From Oscillospiraceae bacterium (GTDB lineage: Bacteria > Bacillota > Clostridia > Oscillospirales > Acutalibacteraceae), in contig SVPM01000012.1 in the NCBI GenBank assembly GCA_015065865.1, positions 1 to 39,814 on the forward strand: 39,814 nucleotides of DNA, given 5' to 3'. Shown here piece after piece: positions 24,686 to 32,404 of the stretch. The notes under the pieces are model-generated. The model saw only the letters and a program-made list of their open reading frames with translations, was not told where the DNA came from and did not search any database. A program made the position numbers and the translations under genes. Every line of letters starts with the position of its first letter. Positions within the stretch are counted from its first letter, which is position 1.

Positions 24686-26410
24686 TTAAAATGCGGGTTT
24701 GTATTCTTCCCCGTCGCGATACAGGTGAATATTCGCTTGCACTTCACCGTTTTTCGCGGGTTTCATCACGGCCGAAACTGCCAAATTGGCAAACCGTGCA
24801 CTCACGCAACCGTTTTCGGCGGTGCTGACAACCGACGGGGTCGTCCCTTTGCTGTCCGCTTCGCAGAACGTGATCAACATCGCCTCATTCATATTGCCGA
24901 AATCGATCGTCGCACGCTCGCCGTGATACAGTACCGCCGCCACGCCGAGGCAGTTGCCGTTACGCGTAACTTCAAAATGAACGGGATAGTGGTCGAACGA
25001 CACAAACGGGAAGCCGACCGTCACCGCAAACCCGCTCGCCTTATCGGTCACGATAAACGTACCGTCGGCCGATTCGGTCACACCGAGTTTTCCGATCTCC
25101 CCGTAGAACTCCCACTGCACGCGGAAATCCTTCGCCGAAATTTGTGCATTCTTCACCTTATCCAAATTGATATGGGTATCCCCGCCGTTGGTCATAAACC
25201 CGACCACCGACAGTACGCGTCCTTTATCCTGCACTGAACCTGCAACACCCGAACAGTAATCCCACCCGTCGTGTGTGCACTTCAGGCAAAACGCAAACGG
25301 GGCCTCCACCGTGCCGAAATAGCCGAGCACGTCGCGATGTTGATTCCACATATTTTCAATGTGCAGCGTACCGAGGGTATAGGTATCGTTCATATAGGTA
25401 TACGCCATCTGATCGTGAGCAAAAGTTTGATCCAGTACCCGCTCACCGCAGTTTTCGGTGAAATACGGAATAAACTTATCGGGGCAACGCAGATTGCCGT
25501 CGTATCCGCAACCGTTCACCAACACATCGTAATCTTTCACTAGCCGCACCTTGTGTTCCAATGCACGCTCAATGGATACTCGAGTGGCATCCGCAAGCAG
25601 ATATGCGTATGCGCGGTAGTGCGGGCCCGCCATCTGCCCCGTTGCTTTGTGATAATGCAACGCCACCGTTTCCCACGCCATATCGGCAAGTTCTTCCGCC
25701 ATCCGCTTGTACTCGCTATTCTGAACATCGACGATAAAGTCACCCAAATCGTGCAACACAACGAAAGTGTAGGTCGGACTGTTGAATTCGCTGAAACTGC
25801 CGTTTTGCTTGTTGTACTCATACAGCCCCTGTAAACGTCGCTTACCGTATGCCAACACTTCGTCCCAACCGAACATCTCACCCGCCACGCAGGTGACGTA
25901 AGCACCCATAACGGAGATGTTGGTATAATGCGGATTGACGTTACGGTTGATAATGGCACAACAGGCGTGCCATATCGCATCTTTCATACGCGCTTTCAGA
26001 TCGTCAGTCAGTGCGTGCGATGCCGTCAACAACATACGCAAAAGACTTTTCGCATTAAAATCCGCCCAGTTCCAATCGGGCATATCCATCTCTTCCGACC
26101 ATTCTTCCAAGAAGTATGACCAAATACCGTAGGTGTTACGGGTAGGGTCGATATCCTGCAGCGGCAACACGCGATAGAGAATGTTGCGTGCACGGGCACG
26201 GTCGCCGTGTGCATCACGACGAAGCAGGTTATACGCATACTCCAAACTTTCCCGCACGGCGTGTACGGTGCATTCCGACAACTTGCTGTGATACCCGTTC
26301 GCACCGCGCCATACCCGCACCATACGTGCATCGGTATCGTACTGCTTGTCCCAATATTGCATATAGCGATCAAACAATTCTTTATCGATCGTGTTGTTAA
26401 ACGTCAACAT
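24686..26410 (-). CDS. Unrecognised protein, probable (alpha/alpha)-toroid, heparinase/lyase-like
   Basis: A 574-residue protein I cannot assign to a named family with certainty. The first about 330 residues are helix-rich with repeated aromatic/His motifs (NPHYTNISVMGAYVTCVAGE, SFSEFNSPTYTFVVLHDLGDF, MAGPHYRAYAYLLAD), the kind seen in (alpha/alpha)6-toroid domains of heparinase II/III, alginate-lyase-like and unsaturated-glycoside enzymes; the C-terminal about 200 residues are beta-rich, like the sandwich domain that follows the toroid there. There is no signal peptide, so it acts inside the cell. SD GGAGGTG, consensus promoter and upstream direct repeats suggest regulated expression. A role in breaking down an imported glycan or uronic-acid oligosaccharide is an inference only. 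Confidence 0.75.
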   Translation of the reverse strand: MLTFNNTIDKELFDRYMQYWDKQYDTDARMVRVWRGANGYHSKLSECTVHAVRESLEYAYNLLRRDAHGDRARARNILYRVLPLQDIDPTRNTYGIWSYFLEEWSEEMDMPDWNWADFNAKSLLRMLLTASHALTDDLKARMKDAIWHACCAIINRNVNPHYTNISVMGAYVTCVAGEMFGWDEVLAYGKRRLQGLYEYNKQNGSFSEFNSPTYTFVVLHDLGDFIVDVQNSEYKRMAEELADMAWETVALHYHKATGQMAGPHYRAYAYLLADATRVSIERALEHKVRLVKDYDVLVNGCGYDGNLRCPDKFIPYFTENCGERVLDQTFAHDQMAYTYMNDTYTLGTLHIENMWNQHRDVLGYFGTVEAPFAFCLKCTHDGWDYCSGVAGSVQDKGRVLSVVGFMTNGGDTHINLDKVKNAQISAKDFRVQWEFYGEIGKLGVTESADGTFIVTDKASGFAVTVGFPFVSFDHYPVHFEVTRNGNCLGVAAVLYHGERATIDFGNMNEAMLITFCEADSKGTTPSVVSTAENGCVSARFANLAVSAVMKPAKNGEVQANIHLYRDGEEYKPAF

Positions 26411-26438
26411 ATTCGCGCACCTCCTTTTTTATGATACA

Positions 26439-26467
26439 ATCATAGTCCGCTTTATATACCGTGTCAA
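26439..26467 (-). promoter_or_regulatory. Promoter of the toroid-like protein gene
   Basis: Minus strand: TTGACA (26467-26462), 17-base spacer, TATGAT (26444-26439), 29 bases before the ATG, with SD AAAGGAGGTG. Predicted transcript start near 26432. Confidence 0.85.
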
Positions 26468-26490
26468 GGAAACCCATACGGTTTCGGCAA

Positions 26491-26522
26491 GTTTTACATA
26501 TATTACGACCCGTTTTACATAT
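26491..26522 (-). promoter_or_regulatory. Direct-repeat operator candidate upstream of the toroid gene promoter
   Basis: GTTTTACATAT occurs twice, at 26491-26501 and 26512-26522, exactly 21 bases apart start to start. They lie upstream of the -35 box, at about -59 to -90 from the predicted start. Identical half-sites on one face of the helix, two turns apart, fit an AraC-type activator; no regulator gene is adjacent. Confidence 0.55.
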
Positions 26523-26523
26523 C

Positions 26524-26557
26524 AAAACAACACACGCCGTTTGACGTGTGTTGTTTT
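26524..26557. terminator. Terminator of the MacB-like ABC gene
   Basis: A 13-bp perfect stem, AAAACAACACACG (26524-26536) with CGTGTGTTGTTTT (26545-26557), around CCGTTTGA. On the minus strand it begins six bases after the ABC stop and runs into a T-tract. Confidence 0.88.
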
Positions 26558-26563
26558 ATCGTT

Positions 26564-29560
26564 TTATTCGGTACGCAATGCCACAACAGGATCTTTCTTC
26601 GCCGCACTGCGCGAAGGAATGATGCCTGCGATCAACGTCAGCACCACACTGATAACCACCAATATCACGGCAGCGACAGGCGGCAGCACCGCCCGCAGAT
26701 TCGCAATACCGGTAAGACGATTCAAGATCAGATTGATGGGAATACACAAGAGGTAGGTCACGCCGACACCAAGCAGACCGGCCGCAAATCCTACGATCAT
26801 CGTTTCGGCGTTGAACATACTCGACACGTCCCGCTTGGAAGCGCCGATCGCACGCAGAATACCGATCTCCTTGGTACGTTCCTGCACCGAGATCAACGTA
26901 ATAACACCGATCATAATGGAGGATACGATGAGCGAGATCGCCACAAATGCGATCAACACGTAGGTGATGGCATTGATAATGGTGGTGATGGAAGACATCA
27001 TCAAACCGATATAGTCGGTGTAACGGATCTTGTGCACCTCATCCACCGTCTTGTTGTAATCCGCGATCGCTTCTTCGATCACGTCCTTATTCTCAAACGA
27101 GGAGGCGTACAGGTTGATGGTACTGGGGGATTCAATATCCAAATATCCCATCGTCACCAGAATATCTTCATACGTGGTATCCGAAAAGACCATCAACTCA
27201 TCGTAGTACACCGCGCACTGTTCGGTCGTGAGGGTAGGCAGTGTAAACTGTAACGCACCCAGCAACTCCGCCGCCGACATAGCACTCATCTGCTCGCGCA
27301 CGTTTTCGGCATACTGTGCTTTGATTCTCTCGGCAACGGATTTCGCCACCAGTGCATTCAGTTCTTCATCCGACATCGCCTCAAGATAGGCGGCGATCTC
27401 GTCGGCACCGACACCCGTTTGCTCGGAAAGTCCCTCTTTCAGCATATTTTCCAGCACCTCGCGGGTCATACCGCCCATGGTGGCATCCAGTTGCTGCTGC
27501 ACGAACTCAGCAGACGGAATCGACTGCATTGCTACATAAAGGGCGGCTTTTTCCGCATCGGTCATATCGGCAACGTAGGCGCGGAAATCGCTTTCCTTCT
27601 GCTCGTTCGTCAAGTTACCCGTGTTGGATTTAAAGGGCAAGCCGGTCAACACGTCTTTATGCGGCGAATCCAGTTGAGCCGCGATCACATCCGAACCGGC
27701 TGCTTTTTCGATCAAATATTCGGTCAGCAGATGGGTGTACGCAATGCTGCCGTGCAGCATTGCCGTGTCGCTGTCCTTTTTCGGGCGGACGATACCCGTC
27801 ACTTTCAGCGACATCGCCGTATCGTAAAGATACCGCAGACCCGCCTCAGTCTCACGCAGGTCGGTATAGCGCCCTTGCGTTTCATCCCACACGTAACAGT
27901 CGGCGGGCAGGATCGTCTTGTAACTTCTGTCGACGATCTCTTCAAACGTCCAGCGGTTTTCCTTGTTCTCCAACGTGGTGCCGTCCAGACTTGCGTTGAT
28001 AAGTTGCGCCATATCCTCTTCAGGAAGCAGACCCAACGCATACAATGTCACGTCGTCCAGTTCGTTGTTCTTATCCACCACCAACACGATCTCATCGTGG
28101 GCGGCAGGCCAACGGCTGTTCTCATATACGTGCTCATATTGTTCAAACAGCAGGTCGTTTACCACCGCACCGTTTTCGCCCGGCAACAATTCCTGCCACA
28201 GACCCGAGGACATACTATTCATCGACATCATCGGCGAGGCGGCACCCAGCGTGGACATCGCAGACATATCCACCCCCATATAGGTGATGAGCAGTTCGGT
28301 CAGGATCTCTTCGGTATCCGCCCGCAAAATTTCACCGTCCACATTCTCGGTGTAAATAAGCATATCCAGATTGTAACCGTATTGCACGCCGTTCACCGCG
28401 CTGTATAGCGGTGATTCGGTGTTTTCCAGTTCCTTTTTCAGAAATTGGCGGAAGGATTTTAGGTCGTTTTCGGTTTCTTCCAACGAGTTCATCGCATTGA
28501 CCATATCATACAGTGCAGACTTTTTATACACCGCATCGTCGGGATGCGACACTTCATCGCTTTGGATGTTCATAAACGCTTCCATCAGTGTGGTGAGTTC
28601 CACCGTAGTGGCTTCCAATGTCAGCGGATAAGCGGACAACGTGCTCTCCTGCACCGTGTTGATATAGGTGCTGGTTCCTTGCGAAACCGACAAGATCAGC
28701 GCAATGCCGATAATACCGATCGACCCTGCAAACGCCGTCAGCGTGGTACGCCCTTTTTTCGTAAACAGGTTTTTAAGCGACAACATAAAGGAGGTGCCGA
28801 ACGACATGGTCGGCTTTTTCTCTTTCTTTTTCGGTGCGGGTGCCGCAGCATAACGCTCCTCGGCCGCCGCAACCTCCTCCTCCGAAAGCGGGCAGGAATC
28901 ATCGGTGATCACACCGTCCAGCATACGAATGATACGGGAAGAATACTGTTCCGCCAAATCGGGGTTGTGTGTCACCATCACGATCAAGCGATCGTGAGAG
29001 ATGGCCTTCAATATCTCCATCACCTGCACGCTGGTTTCGGTATCCAGTGCACCCGTAGGTTCATCTGCCAAGATAATATCGGGATCGTTCACCAAAGCAC
29101 GCGCGATCGCCACACGCTGCATCTGACCGCCCGACATCTCACTCGGTCGTTTTTTGAGTTGATCACCGAGTCCCACGTCTTCCAGTGCTTTTTTGGCACG
29201 AGCACGGCGTTCCGCCTTGGAAACGCCCGAAAGCGTCAGCGCCAACTCCACGTTTTGGAGCACCGTTTGGTGCGGGATCAGATTATAACTTTGAAACACA
29301 AAGCCGACCGAATGGTTGCGATAGGCATCCCAGTCACGGTCTTTGAACTCTTTGGTCGAACGTCCGTTGATGATAAGATCCCCTTCGGTATATCCGTCCA
29401 GACCGCCGATAATGTTGAGCATCGTGGTCTTTCCGCAGCCCGACGGGCCGAGTATCGACACAAATTCCGCACGGCGGAATCGCAGATCGATGCCCTTCAA
29501 CGCCTCAACCTTTCCGTTGCCTGCAGGATACTCCTTTTTGATATGGCAAAGTTGCAACAT
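26564..29560 (-). CDS. ABC transporter with fused ATPase and FtsX/MacB-like permease
   Basis: A 998-residue fused exporter. The N-terminal ATPase (about residues 1-225) has Walker A GPSGCGKTT, signature MSGGQMQRVAIARAL and Walker B IILADEPTGALD. A linker leads to the first membrane helix (about 275-297, GSIGIIGIALILSV); then comes an extracytoplasmic domain of about 550 residues, and three C-terminal helices of an FtsX domain (about 850-990), including the QERTKEIGILRAIGASKRDV loop typical of MacB. MacB is about 650 residues, so the outer domain is much enlarged, as in many Clostridia. Members expel peptides or lipoproteins or sense cell-envelope stress. Start: ATG 29560 with GGGGGA; ATG 29566 abuts the SD and is unlikely. 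Confidence 0.9.
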   Translation of the reverse strand: MLQLCHIKKEYPAGNGKVEALKGIDLRFRRAEFVSILGPSGCGKTTMLNIIGGLDGYTEGDLIINGRSTKEFKDRDWDAYRNHSVGFVFQSYNLIPHQTVLQNVELALTLSGVSKAERRARAKKALEDVGLGDQLKKRPSEMSGGQMQRVAIARALVNDPDIILADEPTGALDTETSVQVMEILKAISHDRLIVMVTHNPDLAEQYSSRIIRMLDGVITDDSCPLSEEEVAAAEERYAAAPAPKKKEKKPTMSFGTSFMLSLKNLFTKKGRTTLTAFAGSIGIIGIALILSVSQGTSTYINTVQESTLSAYPLTLEATTVELTTLMEAFMNIQSDEVSHPDDAVYKKSALYDMVNAMNSLEETENDLKSFRQFLKKELENTESPLYSAVNGVQYGYNLDMLIYTENVDGEILRADTEEILTELLITYMGVDMSAMSTLGAASPMMSMNSMSSGLWQELLPGENGAVVNDLLFEQYEHVYENSRWPAAHDEIVLVVDKNNELDDVTLYALGLLPEEDMAQLINASLDGTTLENKENRWTFEEIVDRSYKTILPADCYVWDETQGRYTDLRETEAGLRYLYDTAMSLKVTGIVRPKKDSDTAMLHGSIAYTHLLTEYLIEKAAGSDVIAAQLDSPHKDVLTGLPFKSNTGNLTNEQKESDFRAYVADMTDAEKAALYVAMQSIPSAEFVQQQLDATMGGMTREVLENMLKEGLSEQTGVGADEIAAYLEAMSDEELNALVAKSVAERIKAQYAENVREQMSAMSAAELLGALQFTLPTLTTEQCAVYYDELMVFSDTTYEDILVTMGYLDIESPSTINLYASSFENKDVIEEAIADYNKTVDEVHKIRYTDYIGLMMSSITTIINAITYVLIAFVAISLIVSSIMIGVITLISVQERTKEIGILRAIGASKRDVSSMFNAETMIVGFAAGLLGVGVTYLLCIPINLILNRLTGIANLRAVLPPVAAVILVVISVVLTLIAGIIPSRSAAKKDPVVALRTE

Positions 29561-29586
29561 ACACATTCCCCCATTTTCTGTTTACT

Positions 29587-29595
29587 ATTGTAGCA
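29587..29595 (-). promoter_or_regulatory. Candidate extended -10 promoter of the ABC gene
   Basis: Minus strand: TGC followed by TACAAT (29592-29587), 27 bases before the ABC start. No good -35 is present at 16-18 bases, so it would rely on the extended -10. Confidence 0.5.
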
Positions 29596-29659
29596 TACCA
29601 CATTTTTCCGTGAGTTACACGTGTGTGGCGATTCTATGAATATTTTGTGAACGCGCCCC

Positions 29660-29689
29660 TTTACACCGCCTATTAAGGTGTGGTATACT
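29660..29689 (+). promoter_or_regulatory. Promoter of the GH3 gene with an inverted repeat in the spacer
   Basis: TTTACA (29660-29665), 18-base spacer, TATACT (29684-29689). The inverted repeat ACACC (29663-29667)/GGTGT (29677-29681) lies across the -35 and the spacer, where a bound repressor would block RNA polymerase. The predicted transcript has a leader of only about 12 bases. Confidence 0.7.
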
Positions 29690-29707
29690 GCAGGCGAGGT
29701 GATGGTT

Positions 29708-31576
29708 ATGACGTTTGAAGAACGCGCTAAAGCGTTGGTTGCCCAAATGACGTTGGCGGAAAAGTTATCACAAATGAAATACGATGCTCCGGCCATTGAA
29801 CGGTTGGGCATTCCCGCATACAACTGGTGGAACGAATGCTTGCACGGAGTAGCGCGGGCAGGCACTGCCACCGTGTTTCCGCAAGCGATCGGTATGGCGG
29901 CTTCGTTTGATGAGGACTTAATGTTTGATGTTGCAACCGCCGTTTCGGATGAAGCGCGTGCCAAATACAATCAGTACAAAACTTTCGGCTACACCGACAT
30001 TTATCAAGGACTCACTTTTTGGTCCCCCAACATTAATATTTTCCGCGACCCGCGTTGGGGACGCGGACACGAAACCTACGGAGAAGACCCTTTTCTCACC
30101 GCAAAAATGGGAACCGCCTTCATTCGCGGTTTGCAAGGCAACGGAAAACACCGCAAAGTGGATGCAACCATCAAGCACTTTGCGGCACACAGCGGGCCGG
30201 AATTGGGACGGCACGGGTTTAATTCCGTTGTAAGTCAGAAAGACTTATACGAAACCTATTTGTGGGCGTTCCGCTATTGCATTGAACACGCCGACCCATC
30301 GGCGGTGATGGGGGCTTACAACCGCGTAAACGGCGAACCGTGCTGTGCCTCCCCCACCCTGCTCGGCGACATTTTATACGGCGAATTCGGTTTTAAAGGG
30401 TACGTAGTATCGGATTGCGGCGCCATTTGCGATATCAACAACCATCACAAAGTGACCGCCAACGAAGCGGAAAGCGCGGCACTGGCGGTCAACAACGGTT
30501 GTCAACTCAACTGCGGCACCGCTTATAAATGGCTGAAAACCGCCGTGGCCATGGGGTTGTTGGACGAAGATACCGTCACTGCGGCGGTCGAGCGGCTGTT
30601 TACGGCACGATTCCGACTCGGTATGTTCGATACCGACTGTGAATACGATACCATTCCGTATGACGTGGTGGAATGCGACGCACACCGTGCACTGAATCGA
30701 CGTATGGCCGAAGAGAGTATGGTACTTTTGAAAAACGACGGTATTCTGCCGTTGAAAAACGTCAACACACTGGCGGTCATCGGCCCGAACGCCGATGCCA
30801 CCAACGTGTTACTCGGCAACTATCACGGGACTCCTTCACGTTACACCACCTTACTGTGCGGTATACAGAACGGATCCGACGCCCGTGTGGTGTATGCACT
30901 CGGATGCGACGTTTGGGAAAATCACGGAGACGGAAAGATACTCAACGAAGCAATCATTGCCGCCCGTGAGGCGGACGCAGTAATTCTGTGCCTCGGCTTG
31001 AATCCGCAGATCGAAGGTGAAGAAGGCGATGCCTACAACGGCGATATGGGCGGTGACCGCGCAACACTGGACCTGCCGCACCCGCAACGCGAACTGTTGC
31101 AAGCGGTAGTTGCTGTCGGCAAGCCCGTGGTACTGGTCAACGTCAGCGGCAGCTGTGTGGATCTTTCATACGCCAAGGAACACTGTGCCGCCATTATTCA
31201 GTGCTTCTATCCCGGTGCCGAGGGGGGCGATGCGTTGGCTGACATTCTGTTCGGCAAGACCTCCCCTTCGGGGCGACTTCCCGTAACCTTTTACCGTTCG
31301 GTGGACGACCTGCCGCCGTTTGAGGATTACTCAATGGAAAACCGCACCTACAAGTTCTTCAAAGGCGAACCCGTCTTCCCTTTCGGTCACGGGCTTACTT
31401 ATTCGGACATTCACGAAAATTGGACGGACGAGCGCACCGTTACGCTGGAAAACCGCGGTGAGTACGACGTGAATTACGCCGTGTTGCGGTTTGAGTATAT
31501 CCCGCACAAAAACCTGTGTGGGTTCAAAAAAGTACTCTTAAAAGCGGGCGAAACCCAAACGGTACGGTTTGAATAA
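29708..31576 (+). CDS. Glycoside hydrolase family 3 enzyme (beta-xylosidase/beta-glucosidase), C-terminally shortened
   Basis: A 622-residue cytosolic exo-glycosidase. The (beta/alpha)8 domain begins LVAQMTLAEKLSQM and carries ERLGIPAYNWWNECLHGVAR and the nucleophile in GFKGYVVSDCGAI (Asp near residue 240); the second domain follows with VIGPNADATNVLLGNYHG and IEGEEGDAYNGDMGGDR. The C-terminus begins an FnIII-like domain (TVTLENRGEYDVNYAVL..GFKKVLLKAGETQTVRF) but stops at VRFE, about 30-50 residues short of the usual end (family members about 690-710). The stop TAA coincides with the left edge of a MITE-like element, so insertion probably removed the last strand(s). The NWWNE start is typical of the XynB/BxlB group. 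ATG at 29708, SD GAGGTGAT. Confidence 0.9.
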   Translation: MTFEERAKALVAQMTLAEKLSQMKYDAPAIERLGIPAYNWWNECLHGVARAGTATVFPQAIGMAASFDEDLMFDVATAVSDEARAKYNQYKTFGYTDIYQGLTFWSPNINIFRDPRWGRGHETYGEDPFLTAKMGTAFIRGLQGNGKHRKVDATIKHFAAHSGPELGRHGFNSVVSQKDLYETYLWAFRYCIEHADPSAVMGAYNRVNGEPCCASPTLLGDILYGEFGFKGYVVSDCGAICDINNHHKVTANEAESAALAVNNGCQLNCGTAYKWLKTAVAMGLLDEDTVTAAVERLFTARFRLGMFDTDCEYDTIPYDVVECDAHRALNRRMAEESMVLLKNDGILPLKNVNTLAVIGPNADATNVLLGNYHGTPSRYTTLLCGIQNGSDARVVYALGCDVWENHGDGKILNEAIIAAREADAVILCLGLNPQIEGEEGDAYNGDMGGDRATLDLPHPQRELLQAVVAVGKPVVLVNVSGSCVDLSYAKEHCAAIIQCFYPGAEGGDALADILFGKTSPSGRLPVTFYRSVDDLPPFEDYSMENRTYKFFKGEPVFPFGHGLTYSDIHENWTDERTVTLENRGEYDVNYAVLRFEYIPHKNLCGFKKVLLKAGETQTVRFE

Positions 31577-31815
31577 CGAAAGTGGCTGTCGCGTTAAAGG
31601 CGAAATTGCACAATGAAAGAATCAAAACCTGCCTCCCCTGTGTAAGGGGAAGTGGATTTTGCCGAAGGCAAAAGACGGAGGGGCTGTAAAGACGGCATAT
31701 CTATTCCTCAAATCCCCTCAGTCGGCTCTGCCGACAGCTCCCCTTGTATCTTCAAGGGAAGCCAAGACGTTCTTCCATTGTGTAAAATGCCTTTAACGCG
31801 ACAGCCCGTTTTGTA
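31574..31815. mobile_element. MITE-like element with 18-bp perfect terminal inverted repeats
   Basis: GGCTGTCGCGTTAAAGGC (31584-31601) is repeated in reverse complement at 31789-31806. The match continues imperfectly inward over a further about 20 bases (CACAATG-AAGAA on both sides) and outward to TA dinucleotides at 31574 and 31814, which could be a target duplication. The 223-bp core carries no open frame of note but is full of palindromes (CCTCCCCT...AGGGG, GCCGAAGGC, GTCGGC-TCT-GCCGAC, CTTCAAGGG). This is the build of a non-autonomous transposable element; palindromic C-rich/G-rich modules of this look are common in Faecalibacterium-like genomes (recalled). It may also act as a transcription terminator between two convergent genes. 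Confidence 0.72.
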
Positions 31816-31872
31816 TACTCTTCCGAGAAAATGTCGCGCACCGCGTCGAGATAGCCGTAGCCGTACAGATTC

Positions 31873-32403
31873 TCATCCCTTCACGGTGAACAATTCATCG
31901 GCCGCCTTGCGCTTTTTAGTACGCAGGGGATCTTCTGCTTTCGCGTAACCGAGCGTGATGACCAACCGCACGGGATGCGAAAGCCCACAGATCGTGCGGA
32001 TCTTTTGGTCGTCCAACCAACCCAAAATACAAGTGGACAGCCCTTGCTCGGTCGCCGCCGCCGTGATATACGCCGTGACGATGCCAATGTCAATCGAACG
32101 ATAATCGTTGTTCTTCACACGGGAACCGACCGCCGCCGATTTGACATACGCTTCCTCCGAAACGACCAGCATCACGGGGGCATCCGCGGCAAACTTGTTC
32201 ATTCCCATCCCCATCGTGGCGCGCGCCACCGCGCGGGCAGATTCCCCATGACAGACCGTAATGTGATACGGCTGACCGTTACATGCCGAAGGGGCAAAAC
32301 GTGCCGCCTCCAAGATCGCATCCAGTTTTTCCGCTTCCACCGCACGCGCGGCATCGTAACTGCGGCAGGATTGACGCTTATATATCAACTCTTGAAAATT
32401 CAT
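31873..32403 (-). CDS. Nitroreductase family protein
   Basis: A 176-residue flavoprotein. The N-terminal FMN-binding segment reads KRQSCRSYDAARAVEAEKLDAILEAARFAPSACNGQPYHITV, with the usual R-S and SACNGQP FMN contacts; the C-terminal half contains ATEQGLSTCILGWLDDQKI and VRLVITLGYA, also typical. Such proteins reduce nitro compounds, quinones or enones with NAD(P)H. The start follows the SGNH stop after a single base (TGA-A-ATG), so they are coupled. Third gene of the GtrA-SGNH-nitroreductase unit. Substrate unknown. Confidence 0.9.
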   Translation of the reverse strand: MNFQELIYKRQSCRSYDAARAVEAEKLDAILEAARFAPSACNGQPYHITVCHGESARAVARATMGMGMNKFAADAPVMLVVSEEAYVKSAAVGSRVKNNDYRSIDIGIVTAYITAAATEQGLSTCILGWLDDQKIRTICGLSHPVRLVITLGYAKAEDPLRTKKRKAADELFTVKG

Positions 32404-32404
32404 T

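Noticed and set aside
27419-28408. Plus-strand frames of 300 or more residues opposite the ABC exporter (also 28544-29593)
   Set aside because: Shadows of the exporter gene: no start signal, no recognisable motif, arginine- and histidine-rich.
31807-31872. A small gene between the element and the nitroreductase
   Set aside because: The protein-like frame has a stop right upstream and no SD or ATG; reported as an observation only.
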